A stretch of DNA of 64,000 nucleotides from Pectobacterium polaris (GCF_002307355.1 NZ_CP017481.1:1612001-1676000), one strand, 5' to 3'; positions 19,725-31,680 are shown, numbered from the stretch's first letter. Made by a program: numbers and translations. The notes: generated by a model not told the origin, from the sequence alone.

Positions 19725-19753
19725 GATCGTGTGTGGTGTCACCGCACACGATC
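19725..19753. terminator. Strong hairpin behind the M48 peptidase gene
   Basis: GATCGTGTG (19725-19733) pairs perfectly with CACACGATC (19745-19753). There is no T-run, so it is a stabilising or weak terminator hairpin. The rest of the gap to 20027 is AT-rich and empty. Confidence 0.5.
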
Positions 19754-20027
19754 CCCTTCCTGTTAGATATTTGAACAAAAAAAGCGCGCTTTGCTGTTTT
19801 TATAAACGCGAATGTCGAGTGAAAAACATGAGCTACGTAGCCGGACGATTAACAGGAATGCGTTAAATATCATCCTATTAAAAACTATCTGTAGAATCTC
19901 TCGCGATAAATAAAAAAACCAGACAATAATCTCTTTTTATTATTAGTTCGCTTATGTTTATTGGGATTTTTCCTAATAGACATTAAAATCGCGGCTTCGC
20001 GACTTCATGATTACCGAAGAGTTATTT

Positions 20028-21107
20028 ATGATTAATCGAATTCTATCAGGGGTGGTGGGCGCATTTCTGTTAATGCTGTCACCATTAACGCATGCACAGG
20101 CCAATTTCCCAGAGCCCAAAGAAGGCGACTGGATTGCGCCAGAATTTACCTTCAACAGCGGCGAAAAATTAAAAGATCTGCGTATTCACTACTACACGAT
20201 CGGTGATAAAACCAAACCCGCTGTCTTACTGCTACATGGAACGAACCAGCCGATTAAATCACTGCTAGCAAATGGCTTTGGCGGAGAGCTTTTCGGGCCA
20301 GGTCAGGCGCTGGATAGCAGCAAATACTTTATTATCATGCCGGAGAGCATCGGTTCTGGAAAATCGTCCAAACCGTCAGACGGCTTACGGATGAAATTCC
20401 CGCAGTACGATTATAACGATATGGTGCAGGCACAATATCGCTTAATCAAAGAAGGGCTGGGCATTAACCACCTGAGCCTGGTGATGGGATATTCCATGGG
20501 CGGCATGCAAACCTGGCTCTGGGGTGAAAAATACCCAGACATGATGGATGCGCTGGTGCCAATGGCATCGCTGCCAAATGAGCTGTCTGGTCGTAACTGG
20601 ATGATGCGCCGCATCTTGATTGAATCCATCAAGAACGATCCAACGTGGAATAACGGCGACTACACGCAGCAGCCGCCAACGCTGAAAACGGCCAGCATTA
20701 TGTTCAGCATTGCCACCACTGGCGGCACGCTCGCGTATCAGAGCAAAGCGCCGACGCGCGCACAGGCGGACAAACTGGTAGAAGATCGCCTTGCGGCACC
20801 GTCGACCAGCGATGCGAATGACTTTATTTATATCTGGGGCTCGTCTGCAAATTATAATGCGGCACCGGAACTGAATAAAATTAAGGCACCTGTTCTGGTG
20901 ATTAACTCTGCGGATGATGAGCGTAATCCTATTGAAACAGGCATCCTGGAGAATGAGCTTAAGAAAATTAAGCAGGCGACGTTGTTCCTTATTCCCGCCA
21001 GTAAAGATACCAGCGGACATGGCACCATGATGTCGGCGAAGTTTTATAAAGATGAGCTACAGCGTTTCTTAGAAAAAAATCAGGATCAGAAAAATAATAA
21101 AAAATAA
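20028..21107 (+). CDS. Exported alpha/beta-fold hydrolase
   Basis: A 359-residue hydrolase with a signal peptide (MINRILSGVVGAFLLMLSP..., cleavage after HAQA near residue 24), so probably periplasmic. The nucleophile elbow GYSMGG is at about 154-159 (Ser156), an HGTN oxyanion-type motif is near 67, and a C-terminal GHG provides the His. The layout resembles the homoserine O-acetyltransferase branch of alpha/beta hydrolases, but an exported form is unlikely to make methionine precursors. I start at the ATG at 20028, preceded by GAAGAG, rather than the ATG at 20007. A strong terminator follows. Confidence 0.82.
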   Translation: MINRILSGVVGAFLLMLSPLTHAQANFPEPKEGDWIAPEFTFNSGEKLKDLRIHYYTIGDKTKPAVLLLHGTNQPIKSLLANGFGGELFGPGQALDSSKYFIIMPESIGSGKSSKPSDGLRMKFPQYDYNDMVQAQYRLIKEGLGINHLSLVMGYSMGGMQTWLWGEKYPDMMDALVPMASLPNELSGRNWMMRRILIESIKNDPTWNNGDYTQQPPTLKTASIMFSIATTGGTLAYQSKAPTRAQADKLVEDRLAAPSTSDANDFIYIWGSSANYNAAPELNKIKAPVLVINSADDERNPIETGILENELKKIKQATLFLIPASKDTSGHGTMMSAKFYKDELQRFLEKNQDQKNNKK

Positions 21108-21113
21108 AAATGC

Positions 21114-21150
21114 ATGACCGACAGAAAATCTCTTTCTGTCGGTCATCGTT
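21114..21150 (+). terminator. Rho-independent terminator
   Basis: GACCGACAGAAA (21116-21127) pairs with TTTCTGTCGGTC (21133-21144), a perfect 12-bp stem followed by a T-rich tract. Confidence 0.88.
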
Positions 21151-21318
21151 TTCTTTATACGTTTCTTTATTTTATTACGGTTTTATAACGAATTTATTTC
21201 AGTTCGTGGAAATTCACACGTCTGGAAATTGAATAACGACTATTACGTAAATAACGGAACGGCTCTGCTTTAGAGCTGGCGCTCATCCTTTCTTATTTTT
21301 AGGCCACAGGGATAATTT

Positions 21319-22938
21319 ATGTTTCGTAAGATAAAGATCCGTACTGCACTCAGCATGATGGTGTTTTCGTTAGCGGCGTTACTGCTTTTCGTCGGCGTGT
21401 TAGGGTTGGTTGCCGTTCAGTCAGGGAATAAATCATTTGCTCGTGTCGATATGGAAGTGCTGCCAGGGCTGGTTGCGCTGAATGACAGCTCAGAACTGCT
21501 GTTGCGTGGTCGGTTGGATTTGCGTCTGTACGAATCATTAATGGGGAAAGGGGATGTCGAAGCCGCTAAAGTCGCGCTAGGGCGCGCCAGAGGCAAGGTC
21601 GACGGTGCCAGTGAAAAGTGGCAGGAATACCTGAAATATCCGCAGTCCGAAGCGGAAAAAGTCATTTCTTCAGACATGGCCGAGAAACGCAATACGCTGA
21701 TGCAGGAGTTTATCGATCCGGCATTTGCTGCGCTTAATGCAGGGAATCTGGATGAATATCGCCAGCGTGCCGGGAAATCGACGGTGCTGTATGCCGCGTT
21801 TGATAAATCCTCTAAAGCCTTGGTTGCCTTCAAGCTGAAGAGCATTGATGAAGCCTACGCGGATTCGAATGGGCGTGTGGCGCAGATGGAAACCATCCTG
21901 TACGGTGCGATCGCCTGTGCTCTGCTGCTGGCGGCGCTGGCCTGGTCCGTGATGACTAACATGATCGTGAAACCGCTGAATCAGGCGATTTCCGTCTTTG
22001 ACCGGATCGCCGAAGGCGACCTGCGGGCGCAGATTGATAGCAGCGGAAAAAATGAAATCGCACAGCTGTTTGCCGCGGTTCAACGTATGCGTGACGGGCT
22101 GGAAAACATGGTGCGTGTAGTGCGTAACGGAACCGATGCGATCAGCGTGGGTGTCGAGGAAATCGCATCCGGCAACATCGATCTCTCAAGCCGTACCGAA
22201 CAGCAGGCAGCCTCGTTGGATGAAACCGCTTCAAGCATGGAAGAGATCATGTCGACGGTGAAAAACAACGAAGACAACACGCGTAAAGCCAACGATCTGG
22301 CGCTGAAAGCCTCTAATTCCGCATCTCGCGGCGGGAATGTTGTCTCCGAAGTGGTGGATACCATGCGTTCCATCAAGCAGAGTTCTGCCAAGATCTCCGA
22401 TATTGTGGGTGTAATCGACGGTATTGCCTTCCAGACCAACCTGCTGGCGTTGAACGCTGCGGTGGAATCTGCGCGTGCGGGTCAATACGGTAAAGGCTTT
22501 GCGGTGGTGGCTTCCGAAGTGCGGATGCTGGCTGCGCGCAGTGCGACGGCCGCGAAAGAGATCGGCACTATGATCGACGATTCTCTCAGCCGCATTGAGA
22601 AGGGCGCGGGGCTGGTTGAAGTTGCGGGTAACACCATGGACGAAGTGCTGATGGATGTGAAAAAAGTGGTCGACATCATGGATGAGATCACGCTGGCTTC
22701 CAGCGAGCAGAGCCGCGGTATTTCGCAGATCAATATCGCCATCAATCAGATGGATGGTGTGACTCAGCAGAATGCGTCCTTGGTATCAGAAGTGGCGACC
22801 TCGGCGAATTCACTTCAGGAGCAAGTTATTAATCTGCAACAGTCCGTTTCCCGTTTCCAGATCGCAAGAGAAAACATGGAAATGGACAACGTGCTGCCCG
22901 GTTTGCGCCGGAACATTGCGCTGGCCGATGCTCGCTAA
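21319..22938 (+). CDS. Methyl-accepting chemotaxis protein
   Basis: A 539-residue chemoreceptor. It has a TM helix near 10-32, a periplasmic four-helix-bundle ligand domain to about 190, a second TM (about 192-213), HAMP (about 215-268) and a signalling domain with the hairpin tip GIAFQTNLLALNAAVESARAG. The C-terminus (NIALADAR) lacks the CheR/CheB-tethering NWETF pentapeptide. The ligand is unknown. It is monocistronic, between a terminator and a convergent hairpin shared with kptA. Confidence 0.92.
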   Translation: MFRKIKIRTALSMMVFSLAALLLFVGVLGLVAVQSGNKSFARVDMEVLPGLVALNDSSELLLRGRLDLRLYESLMGKGDVEAAKVALGRARGKVDGASEKWQEYLKYPQSEAEKVISSDMAEKRNTLMQEFIDPAFAALNAGNLDEYRQRAGKSTVLYAAFDKSSKALVAFKLKSIDEAYADSNGRVAQMETILYGAIACALLLAALAWSVMTNMIVKPLNQAISVFDRIAEGDLRAQIDSSGKNEIAQLFAAVQRMRDGLENMVRVVRNGTDAISVGVEEIASGNIDLSSRTEQQAASLDETASSMEEIMSTVKNNEDNTRKANDLALKASNSASRGGNVVSEVVDTMRSIKQSSAKISDIVGVIDGIAFQTNLLALNAAVESARAGQYGKGFAVVASEVRMLAARSATAAKEIGTMIDDSLSRIEKGAGLVEVAGNTMDEVLMDVKKVVDIMDEITLASSEQSRGISQINIAINQMDGVTQQNASLVSEVATSANSLQEQVINLQQSVSRFQIARENMEMDNVLPGLRRNIALADAR

Positions 22939-22955
22939 TCGTTAAATGAGCTTAT

Positions 22956-22997
22956 CACCTGTTTTCGCTACTGTTATGTGGGTAGCGAAGACAGGTG
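22956..22997. terminator. Hairpin between convergent chemoreceptor gene and kptA
   Basis: CACCTGTTTTCGCTA (22956-22970) pairs with TAGCGAAGACAGGTG (22983-22997) with one mismatch. It is placed to stop both genes. Confidence 0.65.
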
Positions 22998-23014
22998 ACT
23001 CATGCGCGCATTCA

Positions 23015-23575
23015 TCAATCAATAAATGGTGTGGAAGCGATAAACGGCACAGGAACCGTCAGCGTTAACCAGACGCCGTTATCCGCCTGATAAAAAACAA
23101 ACCCCTGCTGATGCATTTCCCGCGTCTTTATTGTTAATACCACGGGCTTGCCGTGCCGTTGGCCGACATTTATCGCTGTGGCTTCGTCGGCAGACAAGTG
23201 CACATACTGACGTGAACCAGGAAGCAAACCCTGCTGATTTATCGAGTCGACAAATCGGGTTGCGGTGCCGTGGTAAAGCAACTCGGGCGGCACTTTAGGC
23301 TCGTAACGCATATCGACCTGCGATGACGAGTGCCCCTGCGCTGCGCGGATCGATAACCCATTCGCCGAAATAGAAAAACGCTTTTTGTCGCTGCTGTCGA
23401 CGACAGACTGAATCACTTCTCTGGTAAGAAGGCGTCCATTTTTTGCCGCACCGCTAATCAGTTCCGCTATGTTTGCCCAGCCTTCGCTGCTCAGCGTTAG
23501 CCCAATGGCTTCGGGCTTGTGTCGTAAAACGTAGCTAAGAAACTTGCTGACCTCAGCATGATTCGTGTCGCTCAT
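23015..23575 (-). CDS. kptA: RNA 2'-phosphotransferase (Tpt1/KptA)
   Basis: A 186-residue enzyme that removes an internal RNA 2'-phosphate by transfer to NAD+. Family marks are the N-terminal [17 protein letters not shown], an RFSISANG segment, the [14 protein letters not shown] loop with catalytic His, and [20 protein letters not shown]. In eukaryotes this finishes tRNA splicing; its bacterial role is unclear. The ATG at 23575 has GGAG at the right distance and is preferred over 23596. It is not linked to the rtc operon 21 kb away but belongs to the same chemistry. Confidence 0.93.
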   Translation of the reverse strand: MSDTNHAEVSKFLSYVLRHKPEAIGLTLSSEGWANIAELISGAAKNGRLLTREVIQSVVDSSDKKRFSISANGLSIRAAQGHSSSQVDMRYEPKVPPELLYHGTATRFVDSINQQGLLPGSRQYVHLSADEATAINVGQRHGKPVVLTIKTREMHQQGFVFYQADNGVWLTLTVPVPFIASTPFID

Positions 23576-23629
23576 TGTGTTACTCCATTTATGCATTTTG
23601 TGAGGTGAATAAGTGTGAAGCGAATAAAA

Positions 23630-23655
23630 TAAAAAGCCTCGTTTTGCAACGAGGC
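23630..23655 (-). terminator. Terminator behind valS
   Basis: GCCTCGTT-TTGC-AACGAGGC (23636-23655), followed on the minus strand by five T. Confidence 0.88.
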
Positions 23656-23695
23656 TTTCGTACTTGCCGTTCTACCGCTAGAAAATCGGTGAGCG

Positions 23696-26551
23696 TTACA
23701 GCGCAGCGATGACCGCGTGTTGCTCCAGCAGTTTGGCTTTCGCTACGGCGTAACCATCCAGCTTCTCACGCTCTTTGGCTACGACCGCTTCCGGTGCACG
23801 TGCCACAAAGCCTTCGTTGGACAGCTTGCTTTCGATGCGCTCAATCTCGGCTTCGATTTTCGCCACTTCTTTCGTCAGACGATCCAGCTCTGCCGCTTTA
23901 TCGATCAGGCCTGCCATCGGAATTAACAGTTCGGCACCCTCGATGAGTTTAGTGACGGAAACCGGACCTTTATCGCCCGCAGGCAGTAGTGTAATGCTTT
24001 CCAGACGCGCCAGCGTTTGGATAAAGCTGCGGTTCTCTTCCACGCGACGCTGTGCTTCAGCAGTGACATCACGCAGTAAGACTTCCAGCGGCTTGCCCGG
24101 CGCGATGTTCATTTCTGCACGAATGTTACGCACAGCGATAATCGCCTGCTTGATCCACTCCAGATCGTTCAGCGCCAGCGTATCTTCCTGCGCGGCATCG
24201 AACTCAGGGAAAGGCTGCAACATGATCGTGTCGGCGCTAATGCCTTTCAGCGCTTTAACGCGTAGCCAGATGGTTTCGGTAATGAACGGAATAATCGGAT
24301 GCGCCAGACGCAGCAACGCTTCCAGTACGGTAACCAGCGTATGACGCGTACCGCGCAGTTCCGCTTCTGAACCGCCATTCATCACAGGCTTCGTCAGCTC
24401 CAGATACCAGTCGCAGAACTGGTTCCAGGTGAATTCGTACAGAATGTTGGCCGCAATATCAAAGCGATAGCCGTCCAGCGCCTCGCGGTAGGCTTTCACC
24501 GTGCGGTTGAATTCCGCCAGAATCCAGCGGTCAGCCAGTGACAGCACTTTCTCGCCTGCGCCAAAGCCACAATCCTGATCTTCGGTGTTCATCAGCACAA
24601 AACGGCTGGCGTTCCACAGCTTGTTACAGAAGTTGCGGTAACCTTCCAGACGCTTCATGTCCCAGTTGATGTCGCGGCCAGTAGAGGCCAACGCCGCCAG
24701 CGTGAAGCGCAGAGCGTCCGTACCGTGTGGCTCGATGCCGTTCGGGAACTGTTTCTCCGTGCGTTTGCGGATTTTTTCCGCCAGCTGCGGCTGCATCATG
24801 TTGCCAGTACGTTTTTCCAGCAGTGCTTCCAGCGAGATGCCGTCGACCATATCCAGCGGGTCGATCACGTTCCCTTTGGATTTGGACATCTTCTGGCCTT
24901 CATCATCACGGATCAGGCCGGTCATGTAGACGGTATGGAATGGCACCTGTGGTTTGCCGTCTTCATCTTTGATGAAGTGCATGGTCAGCATGATCATGCG
25001 GGCAATCCAGAAGAAGATGATGTCGAAGCCGCTGACCATCACGCTGCTTGGGTGGAAGGCTTTCAGATCGGGCGTTTGTTCTGGCCAACCCAGCGTAGAG
25101 AACGTCCACAGCCCGGATGAGAACCAGGTATCCAGTACGTCTTCGTCCTGATTCAGAACGACATCGTCAGCGAGGTTGTTTTCACTGCGTACTTCTGCTT
25201 CGGTGCGACCGACATAGACGTTGCCATTGGCATCGTACCAGGCCGGAATGCGGTGGCCCCACCACAATTGGCGAGAGATACACCAGTCCTGAATGTCGCG
25301 CATCCAGCTGAAGTACATGTTTTCGTACTGTTTTGGTACGAACTGGATGCGGCCATCTTCCACCGCTTCCACTGCTGGTTTAGCCAGCACGGCAGCCCGC
25401 ACGTACCACTGGTCGGTCAGCATCGGCTCAATGACAACGCCGCCACGGTCACCGTACGGAACGGTCAGATCGTGCGCTTTGATCTCTTCCAGCAGGCCAA
25501 GCTCATCGAATGCGGCAACGAGGGCTTTACGCGCGGCAAAACGCTCCAGACCCTGGAAGGCTTCGGGAATGTCGCTGCTGCAAGCGGTGCTGGCTTCGCC
25601 ATTGGTATCAAAAATTTCAGCGCTCTGGCGGATATCACCGTCGAACGTCAGGATATTGACCATCGGCAACTGGTGGCGTTTACCGACTTCGTAGTCGTTG
25701 AAGTCGTGCGCTGGCGTGATCTTCACGCAGCCAGTGCCTTTTTCCATATCGGCATGTTCGTCGCCCACGATCGGAATACGACGGCCAATCAGTGGCAGGA
25801 TCACTTCTTTGCCGATCAGATCCTTATAACGCGGATCTTCCGGGTTAACGGCGACGCCGGTATCACCCAGCATGGTTTCAGGGCGAGTGGTCGCGACGAC
25901 CAGATAGTCTTTCCCTTCAGCGGTTTTCACGCCATCGGCCAGCGGATAGCGCAGGTGCCACATTGACCCTTTCACTTCGCGGTTTTCGACTTCCAGATCG
26001 GAAATCGCGGTGCGCAGTTTTGGATCCCAGTTCACCAGACGCTTGCCGCGGTAAATCAGGTCTTCTTTATACAGACGGACGAAAACTTCTTTCACCGCGT
26101 TGGACAGGCCTTCATCCATGGTGAAGCGCTCACGTTCCCAGTCAACGGAGTTGCCCAGACGGCGCATCTGATTGGTGATGTTGCCACCGGATTCGCCTTT
26201 CCACTGCCAGATTTTGTCGATGAATGCTTCGCGGCCGTAATCGTGGCGAGTTTTGCCTTCTTCTGCGGCGATCTTGCGCTCAACGACCATTTGCGTGGCG
26301 ATACCTGCGTGGTCAGTACCTGCCTGCCACAGGGTATTTTTACCCTGCATACGCTGATAGCGGATCAACGTATCCATAATGGTTTGCTGGAAAGCGTGAC
26401 CCATATGCAAGCTGCCGGTGACGTTGGGCGGCGGGATCATAATGCTGAAGCTTTCTTTACTCGTGTCGCCGTGCGGCTTGAAGTAGCCTTGCTTTTCCCA
26501 GTGTTCGTAGAGCGGCTGCTCGATATCTTGCGGGTTATATTTCGTTTCCAT
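23696..26551 (-). CDS. valS: Valyl-tRNA synthetase
   Basis: Class I synthetase charging tRNA-Val (951 residues from the ATG at 26551). The HIGH-type motif is [14 protein letters not shown] near 42-55, the KMSKS motif is [11 protein letters not shown], and the CP1 editing domain lies between. A C-terminal coiled coil (about 880-950) is typical. An upstream TTG at 26560 is in frame, but [18 protein letters not shown] is the family start. It follows holC by 12 bp. Confidence 0.97.
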   Translation of the reverse strand: METKYNPQDIEQPLYEHWEKQGYFKPHGDTSKESFSIMIPPPNVTGSLHMGHAFQQTIMDTLIRYQRMQGKNTLWQAGTDHAGIATQMVVERKIAAEEGKTRHDYGREAFIDKIWQWKGESGGNITNQMRRLGNSVDWERERFTMDEGLSNAVKEVFVRLYKEDLIYRGKRLVNWDPKLRTAISDLEVENREVKGSMWHLRYPLADGVKTAEGKDYLVVATTRPETMLGDTGVAVNPEDPRYKDLIGKEVILPLIGRRIPIVGDEHADMEKGTGCVKITPAHDFNDYEVGKRHQLPMVNILTFDGDIRQSAEIFDTNGEASTACSSDIPEAFQGLERFAARKALVAAFDELGLLEEIKAHDLTVPYGDRGGVVIEPMLTDQWYVRAAVLAKPAVEAVEDGRIQFVPKQYENMYFSWMRDIQDWCISRQLWWGHRIPAWYDANGNVYVGRTEAEVRSENNLADDVVLNQDEDVLDTWFSSGLWTFSTLGWPEQTPDLKAFHPSSVMVSGFDIIFFWIARMIMLTMHFIKDEDGKPQVPFHTVYMTGLIRDDEGQKMSKSKGNVIDPLDMVDGISLEALLEKRTGNMMQPQLAEKIRKRTEKQFPNGIEPHGTDALRFTLAALASTGRDINWDMKRLEGYRNFCNKLWNASRFVLMNTEDQDCGFGAGEKVLSLADRWILAEFNRTVKAYREALDGYRFDIAANILYEFTWNQFCDWYLELTKPVMNGGSEAELRGTRHTLVTVLEALLRLAHPIIPFITETIWLRVKALKGISADTIMLQPFPEFDAAQEDTLALNDLEWIKQAIIAVRNIRAEMNIAPGKPLEVLLRDVTAEAQRRVEENRSFIQTLARLESITLLPAGDKGPVSVTKLIEGAELLIPMAGLIDKAAELDRLTKEVAKIEAEIERIESKLSNEGFVARAPEAVVAKEREKLDGYAVAKAKLLEQHAVIAAL

Positions 26552-26563
26552 TATGCTCAAAAT

Positions 26564-27013
26564 TCAGTGAGTTGGCGGCGTAGCCGTGGTCAATTGGAAG
26601 CCGACGCTGCGATAAGTTTTATAGCGGTCGCGCGCCAACTGTTTCAAGGAGTCTTCGTAAGGGACAAAGTCTATCACTTCATGGAAAGCGGTGGCAAAAT
26701 CTGCGAACTGCGGCAATAGGCTGATCAGTAGATCCCGTGGCGCGTTGCCACGCCGCTGCGGCCAGGCCAGTTCGACCGGCGCACCGTGGCGCGGCCCTTC
26801 GCCTGCCAGATTGTGCGGCACGAAGGCGTTGGGATCGCGCTGCCACAGTGCCTCGTCCAGTCTGATGGCCTGCTGTTCGTCCTCACAGGCAATCAGCACG
26901 CGCTTTCCTGCTCGCCAACGTTCTGCCGCCAGATCGCATGCCAGTGCCTCATGGGCGCTGAGCTCACCGCTTTTGCTGTCGTGTTCGAGAAGATAGAACG
27001 TTGCGTTTTTCAT
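26564..27013 (-). CDS. holC: DNA polymerase III chi subunit
   Basis: Clamp-loader accessory subunit (149 residues) that links the replicase to SSB. Recognised from MKNATFYLLEHDS, VLIACEDEQQAIRLDEALW, FVPHNLAGEGP and the C-terminal DFVPYEDSLKQLARDRYKTYRS. It sits between pepA and valS as in E. coli. Confidence 0.95.
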   Translation of the reverse strand: MKNATFYLLEHDSKSGELSAHEALACDLAAERWRAGKRVLIACEDEQQAIRLDEALWQRDPNAFVPHNLAGEGPRHGAPVELAWPQRRGNAPRDLLISLLPQFADFATAFHEVIDFVPYEDSLKQLARDRYKTYRSVGFQLTTATPPTH

Positions 27014-27117
27014 TGTTTACACTATTGATAAGGGCCGGAATATCCGGCCCGATAGACAATTACCTTATAAGGATAAGGCAATCGCTGGCTTTGGTCATCG
27101 CCGTTGACGTGAAAGTC

Positions 27118-28644
<1,527 letters not shown>

Positions 28645-28832
28645 TTAAAGACAACGGCGGGGCAACGGCTAGAATGTGACACTCCGTAATACTTCCCGGC
28701 GTTGCGTTAACATAACCTGTGTTAATCTTAACGACGTAACGAACCTGTTTTAGTGACTAATAAGCAGGTTCTGATACAACAGCTCAAACGCAGTGTGTTG
28801 TAATACAGTTTTAGCTAAGAGGGCAGCCAAAA

Positions 28833-28904
28833 ATGAGTATAAATGGCGCGTTAGCGAAGAAACTATCGATTTTCCTGCAAAAAGACAAGTTTTCACAGGC
28901 GTAA
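28833..28904 (+). CDS. Possible 23-residue ORF before lptF
   Basis: MSINGALAKKLSIFLQK... is preceded by GAGGG and ends 6 bp before the lptF GTG start. The short basic amphipathic reading frame could be a leader peptide or chance. It lies in the 281-bp pepA/lptF divergent promoter region. Confidence 0.25.
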   Translation: MSINGALAKKLSIFLQKDKFSQA

Positions 28905-28910
28905 TTAAGC

Positions 28911-30026
28911 GTGATCATCATTCGATATCTGGTACGGGAAACCTTTAAGAGTCAACTGGCCATCCTTTTCATTCTGTTACTGATTTTCTTTTGCCAGAAA
29001 TTAGTGCGGATACTGGGCGCCGCTGTTGATGGTGAAATCCCGACAAATTTGGTTATCTCCCTGTTGGGATTGGGCGTGCCAGAAATGGTGCAGCTCATCC
29101 TGCCATTAAGTCTATTTCTTGGCGTATTGATGACGTTTGGCCGCCTCTATGCGGAAAGCGAGATCACCGTCATGCACGCCTGCGGGCTGGGTAAACGCGT
29201 GTTGCTGAAAGCCGCGCTGGTCCTGGCGGTGTTCACTGCCATCGTCGCTACCATTAACGTCATGTGGCTTAGCCCGTGGTCGTCGCGGCATCAGGAAGAA
29301 GTGCTGGCGGAAGCGAAGGCGAACCCCGGCATGGCAACGCTGGTAGAAGGGCAGTTCCAGTCCGCACAGGGCGGCAACGCGGTGCTGTTTGTCGGCAATG
29401 TCAAAGGGTCGGAGTTTGAGCACGTCTTTCTGGCACAGCTGCGCCCCAGCGGTAACGCACGGCCTTCTGTCGTCGTCGCCGATCGCGGTCATATCAAGCA
29501 AAACGAAGACGGTGCGCAGGTCGTGACGTTGGATAACGGTTCGCGTTACGAAGGCACGGCGCTGCTGCGTGATTTTCGAATCACGGATTTCACCAACTAT
29601 CAGGCTGTGATTGGTCACCAGAGCGTGACGCTAAATAATAGCGACGTGCAGCAAATGGGTATGCAGACCCTCTGGCATTCGGATGCGCACGATGCGCGTG
29701 CCGAGTTCCACTGGCGGCTGACGTTGATTGTTTCGGTGCTGATCATGGCGCTGATGGTGGTGCCGCTGAGTGTGGTGAATCCGCGTCAGGGTAGGGTGTT
29801 GAGCATGCTGCCTGCGATGCTGCTGTACCTGATTTTCTTCCTGCTGCAAAGCTCGCTGCGTTCTAATGCCAGTAAAGGAAAAATCGATCCGATGGTATGG
29901 GTTTGGCTGACCAACCTGATGTACTTCGGTATCGCAGTGATGCTTAACCTTTGGGATACCGTGCCGATGCGCAAGATGCGCGCCCGCTTTAAGCCTCGTA
30001 CTCTTAGAACACAAGGAGCGGCCTGA
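28911..30026 (+). CDS. lptF: LPS export permease LptF
   Basis: Inner-membrane half-transporter (371 residues) that, with LptG and the LptB ATPase, extracts lipopolysaccharide for transport to the surface. It has six transmembrane helices, three at each end, around a periplasmic beta-jellyroll (about 130-260). It begins with GTG (MIIIRYLVRETFKSQLA). The stop overlaps the lptG start by 1 bp. Confidence 0.95.
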   Translation: MIIIRYLVRETFKSQLAILFILLLIFFCQKLVRILGAAVDGEIPTNLVISLLGLGVPEMVQLILPLSLFLGVLMTFGRLYAESEITVMHACGLGKRVLLKAALVLAVFTAIVATINVMWLSPWSSRHQEEVLAEAKANPGMATLVEGQFQSAQGGNAVLFVGNVKGSEFEHVFLAQLRPSGNARPSVVVADRGHIKQNEDGAQVVTLDNGSRYEGTALLRDFRITDFTNYQAVIGHQSVTLNNSDVQQMGMQTLWHSDAHDARAEFHWRLTLIVSVLIMALMVVPLSVVNPRQGRVLSMLPAMLLYLIFFLLQSSLRSNASKGKIDPMVWVWLTNLMYFGIAVMLNLWDTVPMRKMRARFKPRTLRTQGAA

Positions 30027-31102
30027 TGTTTGGTGTATTAGACCGCTATATCGGCAAAACGATTTTTACCACCATCATGACGACGCTGTTCATGCTGGTG
30101 TCGCTCTCCGGCATCATCAAGTTTGTCGACCAACTGCGTAAAGTTGGGCAGGGCGAGTATTCTGCGCTGGGCGCAGGGCTGTACACGCTGCTCAGCGTAC
30201 CCAAAGATATTGAGATCTTCTTCCCGATGGCGGCGCTACTCGGCGCATTGCTCGGGTTGGGCCAGCTTGCGACCCGCAGCGAACTGGTGGTGATGCAGGC
30301 CTCTGGCTTTACCCGCTTGCAGATTGCGACGGCCGTGATGAAAACGGCAATCCCGCTGGTGCTGCTGACGATGGCGATTGGCGAATGGGTGTCTCCGCAA
30401 GGGGAACAGATGGCGCGCAACTACCGCTCTCAGATGATCTCCGGTGGGTCGATGATCTCTACGCAGGGCGGACTGTGGGCAAAAGACGGCAATGACTTTA
30501 TCTATATCGAACGAGTGACGGGCGATAAAGAGCTGTCTGGCGTCAACATCTATCACTTCGATGATAAGAACAAGCTGCTATCTGTGCGCTATGCGGCCTC
30601 CGCCGAGTTTGAAGAGGACAGGAATGTCTGGAAGCTCTCGCAGGTTGATGAGTCTGATTTGAGCGACGGTAAGCAGATTGGCGGCAGCCAGACGTTCAGC
30701 GGAGAATGGAAAACCAACCTGACGCCGGATAAGCTCGGCGTTGTGGCGCTGGAGCCGGACGCGCTGTCGATCCGTGGGCTACATAATTACTCCAAATACC
30801 TGAAACAAAGTGGGCAAGAGTCGAATCGCTACCAACTGAACATGTGGAGCAAAATCTTTGCACCGGTCTCGGTGGCGGTGATGATGCTCATGGCGGTCTC
30901 TTTCATCTTCGGCCCGCTGCGCAGCGTGTCGGCGGGTTCACGCATCGTGATAGGCATCAGCTTCGGTTTCCTCTTTTACCTGCTGAATGAGATTTTCCGC
31001 CCACTTAGTCTGGTCTATGGCATTCCGCCAATCCTGGGCGCTATCTTGCCGAGCTCGGTGTTTCTGTTCATCAGCGTAGCGCTGCTGCTAAAACGCCGAT
31101 AG
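30026..31102 (+). CDS. lptG: LPS export permease LptG
   Basis: Second permease (358 residues) of the LptB2FG complex, with the same layout as LptF: MFGVLDRYIGKTIFTTIMTT, three helices, a periplasmic domain and three helices. The one-base overlap (TGATG) with lptF ensures coupled synthesis. A terminator follows. Confidence 0.95.
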   Translation: MFGVLDRYIGKTIFTTIMTTLFMLVSLSGIIKFVDQLRKVGQGEYSALGAGLYTLLSVPKDIEIFFPMAALLGALLGLGQLATRSELVVMQASGFTRLQIATAVMKTAIPLVLLTMAIGEWVSPQGEQMARNYRSQMISGGSMISTQGGLWAKDGNDFIYIERVTGDKELSGVNIYHFDDKNKLLSVRYAASAEFEEDRNVWKLSQVDESDLSDGKQIGGSQTFSGEWKTNLTPDKLGVVALEPDALSIRGLHNYSKYLKQSGQESNRYQLNMWSKIFAPVSVAVMMLMAVSFIFGPLRSVSAGSRIVIGISFGFLFYLLNEIFRPLSLVYGIPPILGAILPSSVFLFISVALLLKRR

Positions 31103-31120
31103 AACCCAGCAATCCCGAAA

Positions 31121-31155
31121 AAGCGCCGAGTGGGTTAACCCCTCGGCGCTTTTTT
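31121..31155 (+). terminator. Rho-independent terminator behind lptG
   Basis: AAGCGCCGAG (31121-31130) pairs with CTCGGCGCTT (31142-31151) and is followed by T residues. Confidence 0.9.
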
Positions 31156-31264
31156 ATTGCTCTCAATAACGTTCATTGCCACACCATCGTGAAGGTAAAA
31201 AAGTCATAACACGTTGCTAGAGATGATTTTTTCAGCACTTAACCGAACACGGAGTGGATTAACG

Positions 31265-31292
31265 TTGCGTGTGGGCCGTCAAACGGTATAAT
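31265..31292 (+). promoter_or_regulatory. leuX promoter
   Basis: TTGCGT (31265-31270), a 16-bp spacer, then a perfect TATAAT (31287-31292) with a GC-rich discriminator, about 28 bp before the tRNA. This is typical of stable-RNA promoters. Confidence 0.8.
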
Positions 31293-31320
31293 GCACCCGT
31301 TTTCCGCATACTACTTCTGT

Positions 31321-31405
31321 GCCGAAGTGGCGAAATCGGTAGACGCAGTTGATTCAAAATCAACCATCGAAAGATGTGCCGGTTCGAGTCCGGCCTTCGG
31401 CACCA
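31321..31405 (+). tRNA. leuX: tRNA-Leu (CAA)
   Basis: An 85-nt type II tRNA. The 7-bp acceptor stem GCCGAAG...CTTCGGC closes the cloverleaf. The anticodon stem-loop is GTTGA-TTCAAAA-TCAAC with anticodon CAA; a long variable arm (CATCGAAAGATG), T-arm GCCGGTTCGAGTCCGGC and encoded CCA follow. It is nearly identical to E. coli leuX, a well-known genomic-island insertion site, yet no integrase follows here. Confidence 0.98.
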
Positions 31406-31420
31406 TAGTATGAAAATCAA

Positions 31421-31443
31421 GTCACCTTAGGGTGGCTTTTTTT
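31421..31443 (+). terminator. Terminator behind leuX
   Basis: GTCACC-TTAG-GGTGGC followed by seven T. Confidence 0.85.
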
Positions 31444-31584
31444 ATGTCTGAAATTCAGATGGTTATACCTTTTCCTTAATATTTTTTCCCTCAACCTTCT
31501 CAAATCATCCAATCTTCCCTTAACCACACAGATAGCCACAATCGCCATGAAAAAGAATCATATGCCGAAAGGCGGATTGTGCTT

Positions 31585-31680
31585 ATGCTGAAACGTATTA
31601 CCTGCGTTGGGTTACGTGCAGAAGTACAGGAATCCCTGAAAACACATTTTCAGCGGCGCGTTATTCATGCAACCTCATGA
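31585..31680 (+). CDS. Possible 31-residue ORF downstream of leuX
   Basis: MLKRITCVGLRAEVQES... with AAGGCGGA upstream. No family is recognised. A second mini-frame (31547-31591) overlaps its start. It may be a remnant of a gene inserted at leuX, or chance. Confidence 0.2.
   Translation: MLKRITCVGLRAEVQESLKTHFQRRVIHATS

Noticed and set aside
25253..25966. 237-codon open frame opposite valS
   Set aside because: Antisense shadow of a highly conserved gene; no family features.
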